Assembly (NCBI GenBank): GCA_018662005.1
Contig: JABJHA010000004.1
Span: 186,001-250,000 of the forward strand
Origin: Rhodospirillaceae bacterium
GTDB taxonomy: Bacteria > Pseudomonadota > Alphaproteobacteria > Rhodospirillales > JABHCV01
Direction of reading: 5' to 3'
DNA length: 64,000 nt
In this document: piece after piece, positions 1 to 8,249 of the stretch
Layout of the letters: the number at the start of each line of letters is the position of its first letter
Position numbering within the stretch: position 1 is the stretch's first letter
Program-made: the position numbers and the translations under genes
Notes under the pieces: model-generated
Told to the model about the DNA's origin: nothing
What the model saw: only the letters and a program-made list of their open reading frames with translations
Database searches by the model: none

Positions 1-747
1 CGGATCAAAACCGTTGTCCTTTTGTTGCAGGGGAAACAATGCGGAAGCCACCTGGGCGCGTACCGGGTCCATCCATTCCGGCTCCTGGGGGCCCAGGAAA
101 AATACCGGAATGCGACCTTGTTCGGCCTGGGTCTGGGCAAGGCGGATAAAGTTTTCCAGATCCCAGCACTTGGGTTTGCCGCCGCTGCCCGGCGCAAAAC
201 CGACATACGCGGCCCCCACCGGTAGTAATTTCAGGGCGTCGACCCGGTACTGGGGGCTGGGCTCCAGATCGAGGCCGCGTGGTGTTGGGAAGTGTTCACC
301 ACTGGCCAGTTCGAGCAGGTCAAGAAGCTGACGTTGCATGGATTTGGGAAACTTATAACCGCTTGGTGGTTTATTAGAGGACAACAAAAACCGCGCTGCG
401 GGCGAGATAAAGGTCTTGTGGGGGATGCGCCACAGGGACAGGGAGGCCCAAAAGATTTTCTGACTGTCGATGACAAGATCGAAGCGCCGACCGGCTAACG
501 GCATTTTCAGCAACTCGGACGGGTGCAGACCGATACCGGCGTATTCGATCACCTCGTCAATCAGTCCCTCAACAAGAGGCGCCAGAACCGATGCGTAAAC
601 ACTGGTTTCCTTACCGGCAAGCCAGGTTATATGGGCATCGGGGAATGCCTTCCTGAGACCACGCACGAACGGCAGTTTAAGCAAACCGTCACCGACCCGA
701 TCGAGACCGACATAGACGAGGACACTTTCAGGTTTGTTGGTGTTCAT
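1..747 (-). CDS. Glycosyltransferase family 9 (heptosyltransferase-like), partial
   Basis: Reading the reverse strand from the ATG at 747 gives 249 codons with no stop before the window edge, so the C-terminal part is missing. The first residues (ESVLVYVGLDRVGDGLLKLP) match the N-terminal Rossmann-like strand and loop of GT9 enzymes. Residues 183-200 carry the GT9 hallmark GFAPGSGGKPKCWDLENF, the start of the nucleotide-sugar-binding half. Family members transfer heptose or related sugars from ADP- or GDP-sugars to LPS core or other surface glycans at the inner face of the inner membrane. The acceptor here cannot be told. The gene is divergent from ppa. A full-length GT9 enzyme is about 330-350 residues, so roughly 90 residues lie outside the window. 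Confidence 0.8.
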   Translation of the reverse strand, partial: MNTNKPESVLVYVGLDRVGDGLLKLPFVRGLRKAFPDAHITWLAGKETSVYASVLAPLVEGLIDEVIEYAGIGLHPSELLKMPLAGRRFDLVIDSQKIFWASLSLWRIPHKTFISPAARFLLSSNKPPSGYKFPKSMQRQLLDLLELASGEHFPTPRGLDLEPSPQYRVDALKLLPVGAAYVGFAPGSGGKPKCWDLENFIRLAQTQAEQGRIPVFFLGPQEPEWMDPVRAQVASALFPLQQKDNGFDP

Positions 748-905
748 GGTAAACCGTTTCAGAAATATGCTCTCCATCGGTTATCATATTGCGGTCAAAG
801 TAACCAAGTTTCTATGGATTTTTTGTTGCGACGATAAGTCCGGGCCGTTAAACACTGCCTATACATTAGTTTTTTTTAATATAAACAAGCAGGATTCTTA
901 AGCGC

Positions 906-1433
906 ATGGATATCAGTAAAATACCGGTCGGGGAAAACGCCCCGTACGATGTGAATGTTGTCATCGAAATTCCGATTGGCGGCAATCCGGTCAAATACGA
1001 ACTCGATAAGGCTTCGGGCGCTATGTACGTCGACCGCTTCCTGCACACGGCGATGTACTACCCGTGTAACTATGGCTTCATCCCCCATACCCTGTCCGAC
1101 GACGGCGACGCAGTTGACGCCGCCATAATGGGGCAAATTCCGGTCATGCCGGGTTGTGTCATTCGTTCCAGGCCGATCGGGGTGTTGTTGATGGAAGACG
1201 AGAGCGGCATTGACGAGAAAATTCTCTGTGTGCCGGTCGATAAACTGCATCCCTATTATGCCAATGTCGGTTCTTACCGGGATTTGCGTCAGGTGCAGCT
1301 CGATCAGATCGAACATTTCTTCACCCACTATAAAGACCTGGAAAAAGGCAAATGGGCTAAAACCAAGGGTTGGGGTGAGGCCGAAGAAGCAATGGAACTG
1401 ATCCGCATCGGCATGCAGCGGGCCCAGGATTAA
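906..1433 (+). CDS. ppa: Inorganic pyrophosphatase, family I
   Basis: Cytoplasmic Mg-dependent enzyme hydrolysing PPi to two phosphates, which pulls biosynthetic reactions forward. The 175-residue length is normal for bacterial family I. By alignment to the well-known E. coli enzyme from memory, every active-site residue is present: E21, K30, E32, R44, Y52, Y56, D66, D68, D71, D98, D103, K105, Y142 and K143. The signature is DGDAVD where DGDPxD is usual, so only the proline is changed. A SulP transporter gene follows after 12 bases, suggesting co-transcription, and a phosphate transporter lies nearby on the other strand. Confidence 0.97.
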   Translation: MDISKIPVGENAPYDVNVVIEIPIGGNPVKYELDKASGAMYVDRFLHTAMYYPCNYGFIPHTLSDDGDAVDAAIMGQIPVMPGCVIRSRPIGVLLMEDESGIDEKILCVPVDKLHPYYANVGSYRDLRQVQLDQIEHFFTHYKDLEKGKWAKTKGWGEAEEAMELIRIGMQRAQD

Positions 1434-1445
1434 ACGGTTTTTTCC

Positions 1446-3083
1446 ATGAACCTTATCCACGGCCTCCGGTTTGACAATATTCGTGGTGATATCTTTGGTG
1501 GCCTGACGGCGGCCGTCGTTGCCCTGCCGCTGGCCCTGGCTTTCGGCGTCGCTTCGGGCGCAGGCCCAATGGCCGGATTGTGGGGGGCCATTCTGGTCGG
1601 CTTCTTCGCCGCCTTGTTCGGCGGCACCCCAAGCCAGATTTCCGGGCCGACCGGGCCGATGACCGTGGTCATGGCGGTGATCATCACCAAATACGCCCAT
1701 GATCCGGCCATGGCCTTCACTGTGGTGATGATGGGCGGGGCCTTGCAGACCGTCTTCGGCGCGTTGCGCCTGGGCAGTTATATTTCGCTGGTCCCGTTTC
1801 CGGTGATATCCGGGTTTATGAGCGGCATTGGCTGCATCATCATCATCTTGCAAATTGCCCCGCTATTGGGACAGGCGACGCCGGGCGGCGGCACCTTGGC
1901 GGTGCTGGCGGCGCTGCCGGAAATTTTCGCGGGCATCAGATTTGAGGCGGTGCTGATCGGGACCGGTGCGCTGGCCATCGTCTACCTGACCCCCAGGCCC
2001 ATTGACCGACTTTTGCCATCCCCCTTGATCGCCCTTGTGGTTGGCACGGTTGCCGTCTGGGCGTTGTTTCCGGGTGTGCCGACTTTGGGGGAAATTCCCG
2101 TCGGTTTCCCCGACCCGCAACTGCCAACCCTTAGCATCAAGGCGTTGCCCGACATGATCGGCTCGGCCCTGATTCTGGCCCTGCTGGGCTCAATCGACAG
2201 TTTATTGACATCGTTGATTGCCGACTCGGTCACCCATTCCCATCACAAGTCAGACCGTGAACTGATCGGCCAGGGCATCGGTAATATGATCGCCGGCGCT
2301 TTTGGCGCCATTCCCGGCGCTGGGGCGACCATGCGCACTGTTGTCAATGTACGGGCCGGCGGGGCGAGCCCCTTGTCGGGCATCCTTCATGCTATTGTCT
2401 TGCTCGCCGTGGTGCTCGGGCTGGGGCCGCTGGCCGAGAAAATCCCCCACGCCGTGCTGGCTGGCATCCTGTTCAAGGTCGGCATTGATATTGTCGACTG
2501 GTCCTATATCAGGCGATTGCCGGGCGCTCCCAGGGCGGGTGTGGTGTTGATGTTCGTTGTCCTGGGCCTGACCGTCTTTGTCGACTTGATCATGGCGGTG
2601 GCTGTCGGTGTCGTCGCCGCCAGCCTGCTGTTCGTCAAACGCATGTCGGACCTGCAACTCGAAAGCATCCGTGCCTCTGATGGCTCCCACGGCCCGGTTC
2701 CCATGAGCGCCGAGGAGGAAGCGGCGCTCGCGGCCGCCGCTGATACAGTGCTGCTCTATCACTTTAGCGGCCCGGTCAGCTTTGGTGCGGCAAAGGGTCT
2801 GGCCCGGCGCGTTGTTCCCGGCGACAGCCACAAGGCATTAATCATGGACATGACAGACGTCACCTTTGTCGATACCAGCGCCTCTATGGCGCTGCAGGAT
2901 ATTATCGTCAAATGCACAGGCCAGGGCCTGCGGGTTTATATCGCCGGTTTGCGTGAACCGGTCGAAAGGGTGTTAATAAAGCTGGCCGTGCTTGATGGCC
3001 TGCCTGCCGACCAGCGGCCCTCATCGCGCCTGCAGGCCATTGAGGCGGCGACAAGGAACATCAATGACAATTCATCGCATTGA
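1446..3083 (+). CDS. SulP family anion transporter with STAS domain
   Basis: This 545-residue inner-membrane protein has about 10-12 hydrophobic segments over residues 1-400, including the SulP-type stretches LTAAVVALPLALAFG and SQISGPTGPMTVV. A C-terminal cytoplasmic STAS domain covers about residues 430-540, with the typical strand-helix MDMTDVTFVDTSA. SulP proteins move sulfate, bicarbonate or other anions by symport or exchange, and the substrate cannot be read from sequence. No carbonic anhydrase domain is fused. The ATG lies 12 bases after ppa, and the last 20 bases overlap the macrodomain gene, so the three genes look like one operon. Confidence 0.9.
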   Translation: MNLIHGLRFDNIRGDIFGGLTAAVVALPLALAFGVASGAGPMAGLWGAILVGFFAALFGGTPSQISGPTGPMTVVMAVIITKYAHDPAMAFTVVMMGGALQTVFGALRLGSYISLVPFPVISGFMSGIGCIIIILQIAPLLGQATPGGGTLAVLAALPEIFAGIRFEAVLIGTGALAIVYLTPRPIDRLLPSPLIALVVGTVAVWALFPGVPTLGEIPVGFPDPQLPTLSIKALPDMIGSALILALLGSIDSLLTSLIADSVTHSHHKSDRELIGQGIGNMIAGAFGAIPGAGATMRTVVNVRAGGASPLSGILHAIVLLAVVLGLGPLAEKIPHAVLAGILFKVGIDIVDWSYIRRLPGAPRAGVVLMFVVLGLTVFVDLIMAVAVGVVAASLLFVKRMSDLQLESIRASDGSHGPVPMSAEEEAALAAAADTVLLYHFSGPVSFGAAKGLARRVVPGDSHKALIMDMTDVTFVDTSASMALQDIIVKCTGQGLRVYIAGLREPVERVLIKLAVLDGLPADQRPSSRLQAIEAATRNINDNSSH

Positions 3084-3588
3084 CGTCATAGAAGCCGACA
3101 TCACCACCCTTGATGTGGATGTTATCGTCAACGCCGCTAACGAAAGCTTACTGGGCGGCGGCGGTGTTGACGGGGCTATTCACGCCGCCGCAGGGCCAGG
3201 TTTGCTGGAAGAATGCAAGACCATCCCCGGCGGCTGCCCGACCGGCGAGGCGCGCCTGACCCATGCTCATGCCCTGCAAGCAAAGTACATCATTCATACC
3301 GTCGGTCCCATCTGGCAGGGCGGCGAAGCCAACGAAGACGGCTTGCTGGCCCAGTGCTATCGCCGCGCGCTGGGGTTGATGGTGGGTAACAATCTGACAA
3401 CAATCGCCTTCCCGGCTATTTCAACCGGTGTCTACCGTTTTCCGCTGGACCGGGCAGCAAGCATAGCCCTGAGCACAACAGCCGCTTTCCTGACTGGCGA
3501 TGACCGCATCAAAAAAGTAACGTTCTGCTGCTTCGGCGAGCCCTCACTCAACGCCCACGAAAAGGCGCTTGCCGGGCTCGCCCCTTAA
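3064..3588 (+). CDS. Macrodomain protein (O-acetyl-ADP-ribose deacetylase-like)
   Basis: A 174-residue single-domain macrodomain protein of the YmdB/MacroD type. The ADP-ribose pocket is visible as VNAANESLLGGGGVDGAIH (about residues 20-38) and the second loop AFPAISTGVYRFP (about 115-127). Family members bind ADP-ribose and remove O-acetyl-ADP-ribose or protein mono-ADP-ribose esters. The ATG at 3064 is chosen because AAGGAAC precedes it at proper spacing and it starts with the usual first strand (IDVIEADIT). A longer in-frame reading from 2992 adds 24 atypical residues inside the SulP frame. The gene overlaps sulP by 20 bases, implying translational coupling. It ends 5 bases before the convergent pit gene. 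Confidence 0.93.
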   Translation: MTIHRIDVIEADITTLDVDVIVNAANESLLGGGGVDGAIHAAAGPGLLEECKTIPGGCPTGEARLTHAHALQAKYIIHTVGPIWQGGEANEDGLLAQCYRRALGLMVGNNLTTIAFPAISTGVYRFPLDRAASIALSTTAAFLTGDDRIKKVTFCCFGEPSLNAHEKALAGLAP

Positions 3589-3593
3589 AAAAG

Positions 3594-5126
3594 CTAACCC
3601 GCGTTGACCGCCTCAAGCGCCTTGAATAAAAGCGCCGCCAGCAGGGCTGCGGCCGGGACGGTGACGATCCAGGCTGTGGCGATGGTGGTCAGGTGTTGGC
3701 GGCGGACAAGCATTCGTTTTGCTGATTTTTTGATTTTCTTGGCTTGCAACTCCATCAGCATTTCGTCGGCTTCGGCAGCGGCCCCGCTCAGTTCGTCGCT
3801 GCCCAGGGCGTTTGGTTTGACAAGTTTGCGCTTGCGGTTGGTGATAAACTCCCGGTACAGCCCGACCCCGAAGACGCCCCCGACGGCGATGTGGGTCGAT
3901 GATACCGGAAGCCCCAGCCCCGAGGCGATAATCACCGTGATCGACGCGGCCAGGGCGACGCAGAAGGCGCGCACCGGGTTTAGTTTGGTGATTTTCTCGC
4001 CGACGGTTCTGATCAGTTTTGGCCCGAACAGCACCAGCCCGGCAGAGATACCCGCCGCACCGACCAGCATCACCCATAAAGGGATGTCGACCTTGGAGGC
4101 GATATCGCCGCTGGTTGACGCTGAAACAATGGCAGCTAAAGGTCCAACCGCGTTAGCAACGTCGTTAGCGCCATGGGCGAAGGACAGCAGGGCGGCTGAG
4201 CCAATCAGCGGGATCACGAACAACTGATTGACGGATTTTTTACGGTTTTCCATGGTCGCCGAACGTTTGTCGACCCACAACTTGACGATGAAGTACACCG
4301 CCACGTAAGCAATCGCGCCGATGACCATGATGCTGACTGCGTCGACTTTGATGATTTTCTTCAGGCCCTTCATCACCAGATAGACTGAAAAAGCGGAGCC
4401 CATGATGCCGACGACGACCGGCACCCAGCGCCGGGCTGCGGCGATTTTGTCTTTCTGGTTGAGCACCGTGTATTTCAAGAAGGCTAGAAACAGGGCGGCG
4501 ATAATGCCACCCATCAGCGGCGAGATCACCCAGCTTGCAGCGATCTTGCCCATGGTCGGCCAGTTAACGGCCTCCATGCCGGTGGCGGCGATGCCAGCCC
4601 CCATGACGCCCCCGACAATGGAGTGGGTGGTCGATACCGGTGCGCCAACATAAGTCGCCAGATTAAGCCACAGGGCGGCAGCCAGAAGGGCGGCCATCAT
4701 TGCCCAGATGAAGACTTGCGTATCGGGCATCAGCGACGGATCGATAATGCCCTTCTTGATGGTTTTGATGACATCGCCACCAGCCAGAATGGCCCCCGAT
4801 GATTCAAACACGGCGGCGATCACCAGTGCGCCAACCAGGGTCAGGGCTTTTGAGCCGACCGCCGGGCCCACATTGTTGGCGACATCGTTGGCGCCAATGT
4901 TCAGGGCCATGTAACCACCAATGATAACGGCGGCGATGACGTAGGCGCTGTTATCGATGGAGCCCGTCTGCATGGAGGCGAAGATCCAGACGATGACGAG
5001 GAACAGGATGCTCAGGCCGACTTTAACAAACTTCTGGCCGGACTCCTGTGTTGCCTTTTCAAGGCGGACAATTTTCTTGAGGTCTTTGTCGAGTGACGTT
5101 TTCTTTTTAAAAGCATGCTCATTCAT
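3594..5126 (-). CDS. pit: PiT family low-affinity phosphate transporter
   Basis: A 510-residue inner-membrane symporter for metal-phosphate or phosphate with protons. It has the two inverted PiT signatures: NIGANDVANNVGPAVGSKA in the N-terminal half and FAHGANDVANAVGPLAAI in the C-terminal half, with about ten membrane segments. A hydrophilic N-terminus (about 35 residues, Lys-rich) and a charged loop near residues 440-475 are predicted to be cytoplasmic. The ATG at 5126 is preferred because GAGAGAAA precedes it. The reading can be extended in frame to 5189 but without a ribosome site. No PhoU-like partner gene (often next to pit) is present in this window. Confidence 0.93.
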   Translation of the reverse strand: MNEHAFKKKTSLDKDLKKIVRLEKATQESGQKFVKVGLSILFLVIVWIFASMQTGSIDNSAYVIAAVIIGGYMALNIGANDVANNVGPAVGSKALTLVGALVIAAVFESSGAILAGGDVIKTIKKGIIDPSLMPDTQVFIWAMMAALLAAALWLNLATYVGAPVSTTHSIVGGVMGAGIAATGMEAVNWPTMGKIAASWVISPLMGGIIAALFLAFLKYTVLNQKDKIAAARRWVPVVVGIMGSAFSVYLVMKGLKKIIKVDAVSIMVIGAIAYVAVYFIVKLWVDKRSATMENRKKSVNQLFVIPLIGSAALLSFAHGANDVANAVGPLAAIVSASTSGDIASKVDIPLWVMLVGAAGISAGLVLFGPKLIRTVGEKITKLNPVRAFCVALAASITVIIASGLGLPVSSTHIAVGGVFGVGLYREFITNRKRKLVKPNALGSDELSGAAAEADEMLMELQAKKIKKSAKRMLVRRQHLTTIATAWIVTVPAAALLAALLFKALEAVNAG

Positions 5127-5235
5127 GCGGTTTCTCTCTTTTTCATTTGCTGTACATATCGAGGCATCTTTGACCCGATTGGCAAACAAAAAACAAGGCT
5201 GTTCTTTTGACCTGAAAGTGGTAACTTTAAAAGTT

Positions 5236-5289
5236 CCAGCCTAGGTGATTCGCATGTCCCTATACATGCGGGTGGGGGCTGGTTTTTTT
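5236..5289 (+). terminator. Terminator-like double stem with a T7 tail, forward strand
   Basis: An outer stem CCAGCC (5236-5241) / GGCTGG (5277-5282) encloses a perfect inner stem CGCATGT (5251-5257) / ACATGCG (5264-5270). Seven T residues follow directly (5283-5289). This looks like an intrinsic terminator on the forward strand, yet both neighbouring genes (pit and maeB) are on the reverse strand. Just to the left, AACTTT A AAAGTT (5223-5235) is another small palindrome. In the reverse direction the stem is followed only by AACTTTT, so it may be weakly bidirectional. Confidence 0.5.
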
Positions 5290-5319
5290 ATGTCCGCAAG
5301 TCCAGCAAAACAGTCACTT

Positions 5320-7578
5320 TTAAGTGGCGTCGTGAGCGGCCAGCGCCGCCATGTTGACCATGTCCGAAACCGTCGCACCCATGGGTACGATCTGCGCCGG
5401 CTTTGATAGCCCCATCAGCATTGGCCCAATGACCGTACCGCCGCCCAATTCGTGGAGCAGGTTTGTGGCGATTTGCGATGAGTGAAGCCCCGGCATAATC
5501 AGCACGTTGGCAGGCTCTGACAGGCGGCAAAACGGATAATGTTTCAGAAGCTCTGAATTGAGCGCCACATCGACACCCATCTCGCCGTCGTATTCAAATG
5601 AAACCTGGCGTTCGTCAAGAACATGAACGGCGTCGCGAATAATTTCAGCGCGCTCCAGCATGGGGTTGCCGAAATTGGAAAACGACAACAGCGCCACCCG
5701 CGGTTCATGGCCCATACGGCGGGCTACGGCTGCGGTCTGAATGGCGAAATCGGCGAGTTGGTGCGGATCGGGTAATTCGTGGACCGAGGTGTCGGCGACA
5801 AACAACGTGCGATCGCGGGCCAGCACCAGCGACAGGCCGAAGATGTACTCATCTGGCCGGGGGTCAAGGACGCGGGTGATTTCGTCAAGGGCGACATAAT
5901 AATTTCGCGTCAGTCCGGTCAGCATGGCGTCGGCGTCGCCAAGGGCAACCATACAGGCGGCGAAAAGATTGCGCTCCTGATTGACCATGCGCTGGCAATC
6001 CCTGTAGAGCGCACCCTTGCGCTGCAAGCGCTCGTACAGGAAGTCCGTGTAGTCTTTGTTTGAGGTGCTTAAGCGGGCATTGTGAATTTCAAGACCATCG
6101 ATTTTGGGCAGGCCCAGGGATTTCATGGTTTCAAGAACCTTGTCCTCACGGCCCAGCAGGATTGGTACGCCATAGCCTGAGTTGAAAAAGGACGCGGCGG
6201 CGCGAATACTTTTTTCTTCCTCGCCTTCGGCAAAAACAACGCGCCTTGGGTGGGCGCGTACTGATTCAAAAATCGCCTGCAGGCTTGCGGCCGTTGGATC
6301 AAGGCGGGCAGACAGCTCATTGCCGTAGGCTTCCATATCGATAATCGGTTTGCGGGCGACGCCGGAATTCATCGCCGCATTAGCAACGGCTTGCGGCACG
6401 GCCTTGATCAGGCGCGGATCAAAGGGAGCCGGGATCATGTATTCGGGGCCGTACTGCAAAGAACGTCCGTAAGCCGCACCGACTTCATCGGGGACGTCTT
6501 CACGGGCCAGTTCGGCAATCGCATGTGCGGCGGCGATTTTCATTTCATCATTGATGGTGGAGGCGCGGACATCCAGTGCGCCGCGGAAAATATAGGGAAA
6601 TCCGAGAACATTGTTGATTTGATTGGGATAGTCAGAACGACCGGTGGCGATCAGTGCGTCCGGCCTTGCCGCCTTGGCGTCTTCGGGCAGGATTTCCGGA
6701 TCCGGGTTGGCCATGGCGAAAATAATAGGCTTGTCGGCCATGGACTTGACCATTTTGGGGCTGACCGCGTCCTTGACCGAAAGACCCAAAAAGACATCGG
6801 CGTCGACCATGGCGTCTTCAAGGGTGCGCGCCTCCGTGTTGATGGCGTGGGCAGATTTCCACTGGTTCATGCCGTCTTTGCGATCTTGATGAATGACCCC
6901 TTTTGAATCGCACATGATGACATTGTCGTGGAGCACACCCATGCTTTTGATCAACTCGACACAGGCAATGGAAGCAGCACCCGCGCCGTTGGCGACGACC
7001 TTGACCGAGGACATATCCCGGCCGGTCAGATCAAGGGCGTTAATCAGTCCTGCGGCGGTGATGATGGCGGTGCCATGCTGGTCATCATGGAAAACCGGAA
7101 TGTCCATGATTTCGCGCAATTGCTGCTCGATAATGAAACATTCAGGGGCCTTAATATCCTCAAGATTAATGCCGCCGAATGTGGCGCCCAGGAATTTAAC
7201 GCAGTTTACGAACTCATCGACGTCTTCCGTGCTGACTTCAAGATCGATACCATCAACATCGGCAAAGCGCTTAAACAGCACCGCCTTGCCTTCCATCACC
7301 GGTTTTGAGGCGAGCGCACCCAGATTGCCCAGTCCCAGCACGGCTGTGCCGTTCGAGATAATGGCGACGATGTTACCCTTGGCCGTGTAGTCGTAGGCAA
7401 AGGAGGGGTCGCGCTCGATTTCAAGGCACGGTGCGGCGACACCCGGCGAGTAGGCAAGGGAAAGGTCGCGTTGTGTGGTAAGCGGTTTTGTCGCCTGAAT
7501 TTCAAGTTTTCCGGGCCGTCCCCGGGCGTGAAATTTCAGGGCTTCGGCATCGAGGTTGTTGTTTTTTTTATTGGCCAT
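5320..7578 (-). CDS. maeB: NADP-dependent malic enzyme, malic enzyme-phosphotransacetylase fusion
   Basis: Oxidatively decarboxylates malate to pyruvate, giving NADPH and linking the TCA cycle to gluconeogenesis and acetyl-CoA supply. The 752-residue length is that of the MaeB class. The N-terminal malic enzyme domain (about 1-425) has LSLAYSPGVAAPC, the FHDDQHGTA metal-binding stretch and a Rossmann motif VVANGAGAASIA. The C-terminal phosphotransacetylase-like domain (about 430-752) has VVFAEGEEEKSIRAA and the late motif LIMPGLHSSQIATNLL. In characterised MaeB proteins that domain is regulatory (acetyl-CoA binding) and not catalytic. A small stress-type protein gene sits 24 bases upstream on the same strand. 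Confidence 0.96.
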   Translation of the reverse strand: MANKKNNNLDAEALKFHARGRPGKLEIQATKPLTTQRDLSLAYSPGVAAPCLEIERDPSFAYDYTAKGNIVAIISNGTAVLGLGNLGALASKPVMEGKAVLFKRFADVDGIDLEVSTEDVDEFVNCVKFLGATFGGINLEDIKAPECFIIEQQLREIMDIPVFHDDQHGTAIITAAGLINALDLTGRDMSSVKVVANGAGAASIACVELIKSMGVLHDNVIMCDSKGVIHQDRKDGMNQWKSAHAINTEARTLEDAMVDADVFLGLSVKDAVSPKMVKSMADKPIIFAMANPDPEILPEDAKAARPDALIATGRSDYPNQINNVLGFPYIFRGALDVRASTINDEMKIAAAHAIAELAREDVPDEVGAAYGRSLQYGPEYMIPAPFDPRLIKAVPQAVANAAMNSGVARKPIIDMEAYGNELSARLDPTAASLQAIFESVRAHPRRVVFAEGEEEKSIRAAASFFNSGYGVPILLGREDKVLETMKSLGLPKIDGLEIHNARLSTSNKDYTDFLYERLQRKGALYRDCQRMVNQERNLFAACMVALGDADAMLTGLTRNYYVALDEITRVLDPRPDEYIFGLSLVLARDRTLFVADTSVHELPDPHQLADFAIQTAAVARRMGHEPRVALLSFSNFGNPMLERAEIIRDAVHVLDERQVSFEYDGEMGVDVALNSELLKHYPFCRLSEPANVLIMPGLHSSQIATNLLHELGGGTVIGPMLMGLSKPAQIVPMGATVSDMVNMAALAAHDAT

Positions 7579-7602
7579 AATGGTCAGTATCCATTGGTGT
7601 AA

Positions 7603-8097
7603 TTATGCGGGCTCGTGAATGTGGACATTGCTGGCGCCCGTGTCGCCCAAGACCCGGGTCGCGATGTCTTCACGGTCTTTGCTATCGGCGCGCACCCACA
7701 AGATGACGCTTCCGGCCTCCAGCGAGCGGGCGAAATCTTCGGTGTGGGGACTTGATGTTACCCCTTCGATTACTTCCTTGGCGGCGATAACGCCGGTGGT
7801 CGCGCCGATCAGGCCGGCAACCGTCGCGGCCATCGGCCCGCCAGCCAGAAAAATTGCCCCCGAAGCGACCAGCGGCGCCTCGAATTTCAACTCGCCGACA
7901 AGCGCGGTCAGGACGTCGCGCCAGGGTTTGGCTGGCTCACCCGCAGCATCAAGTGATTCATGGGATGACAACAGACTCAGGTCCGAATGCTCGAACCCGG
8001 CCTTACGCAAGGCATTGATGGCGGCCTCGAAAGTGTCTCGTTCGGCAAACAGGCCCACGACCTCACGGGCTGATGTGGCTGAAGAGTTTTCGGTCAC
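7603..8097 (-). CDS. Hypothetical protein, general-stress YflT-like fold with Gly-rich hydrophobic segment
   Basis: A 164-residue protein. The N-terminal part (about 12-50) reads [22 protein letters not shown], resembling the ferredoxin-like domain of YflT/17M-type stress proteins. A glycine/alanine-rich hydrophobic stretch follows (about residues 78-112, [20 protein letters not shown]), long enough for one or two membrane-inserting helices. The C-terminus ([20 protein letters not shown]) looks like a second ferredoxin-like half. No enzyme motif is visible. It is upstream of maeB on the same strand and divergent from mutS. Function unknown, and the family resemblance is by eye only. Confidence 0.7.
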   Translation of the reverse strand: MTENSSATSAREVVGLFAERDTFEAAINALRKAGFEHSDLSLLSSHESLDAAGEPAKPWRDVLTALVGELKFEAPLVASGAIFLAGGPMAATVAGLIGATTGVIAAKEVIEGVTSSPHTEDFARSLEAGSVILWVRADSKDREDIATRVLGDTGASNVHIHEPA

Positions 8098-8249
8098 GAT
8101 GTATTTTCCTTAAAAGTCCCAGGGTGTTCGGCCTATTGTGCCCAACGATGACACTGAATCCTAGTCTAAAGAGGGAAAATCATCATCGCCCGAGTAGCCG
8201 CCGCCAAATCGGGTGTGATAAGGTAGCCCAACTTTTACTGTCCCGGATC

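Noticed and set aside
876-1853. 325-codon reverse-strand open frame over ppa and the start of sulP
   Set aside because: It is antisense to two clear genes, has a composition rich in His, Gln, Arg and Asp typical of a shadow frame, and shows no domain.
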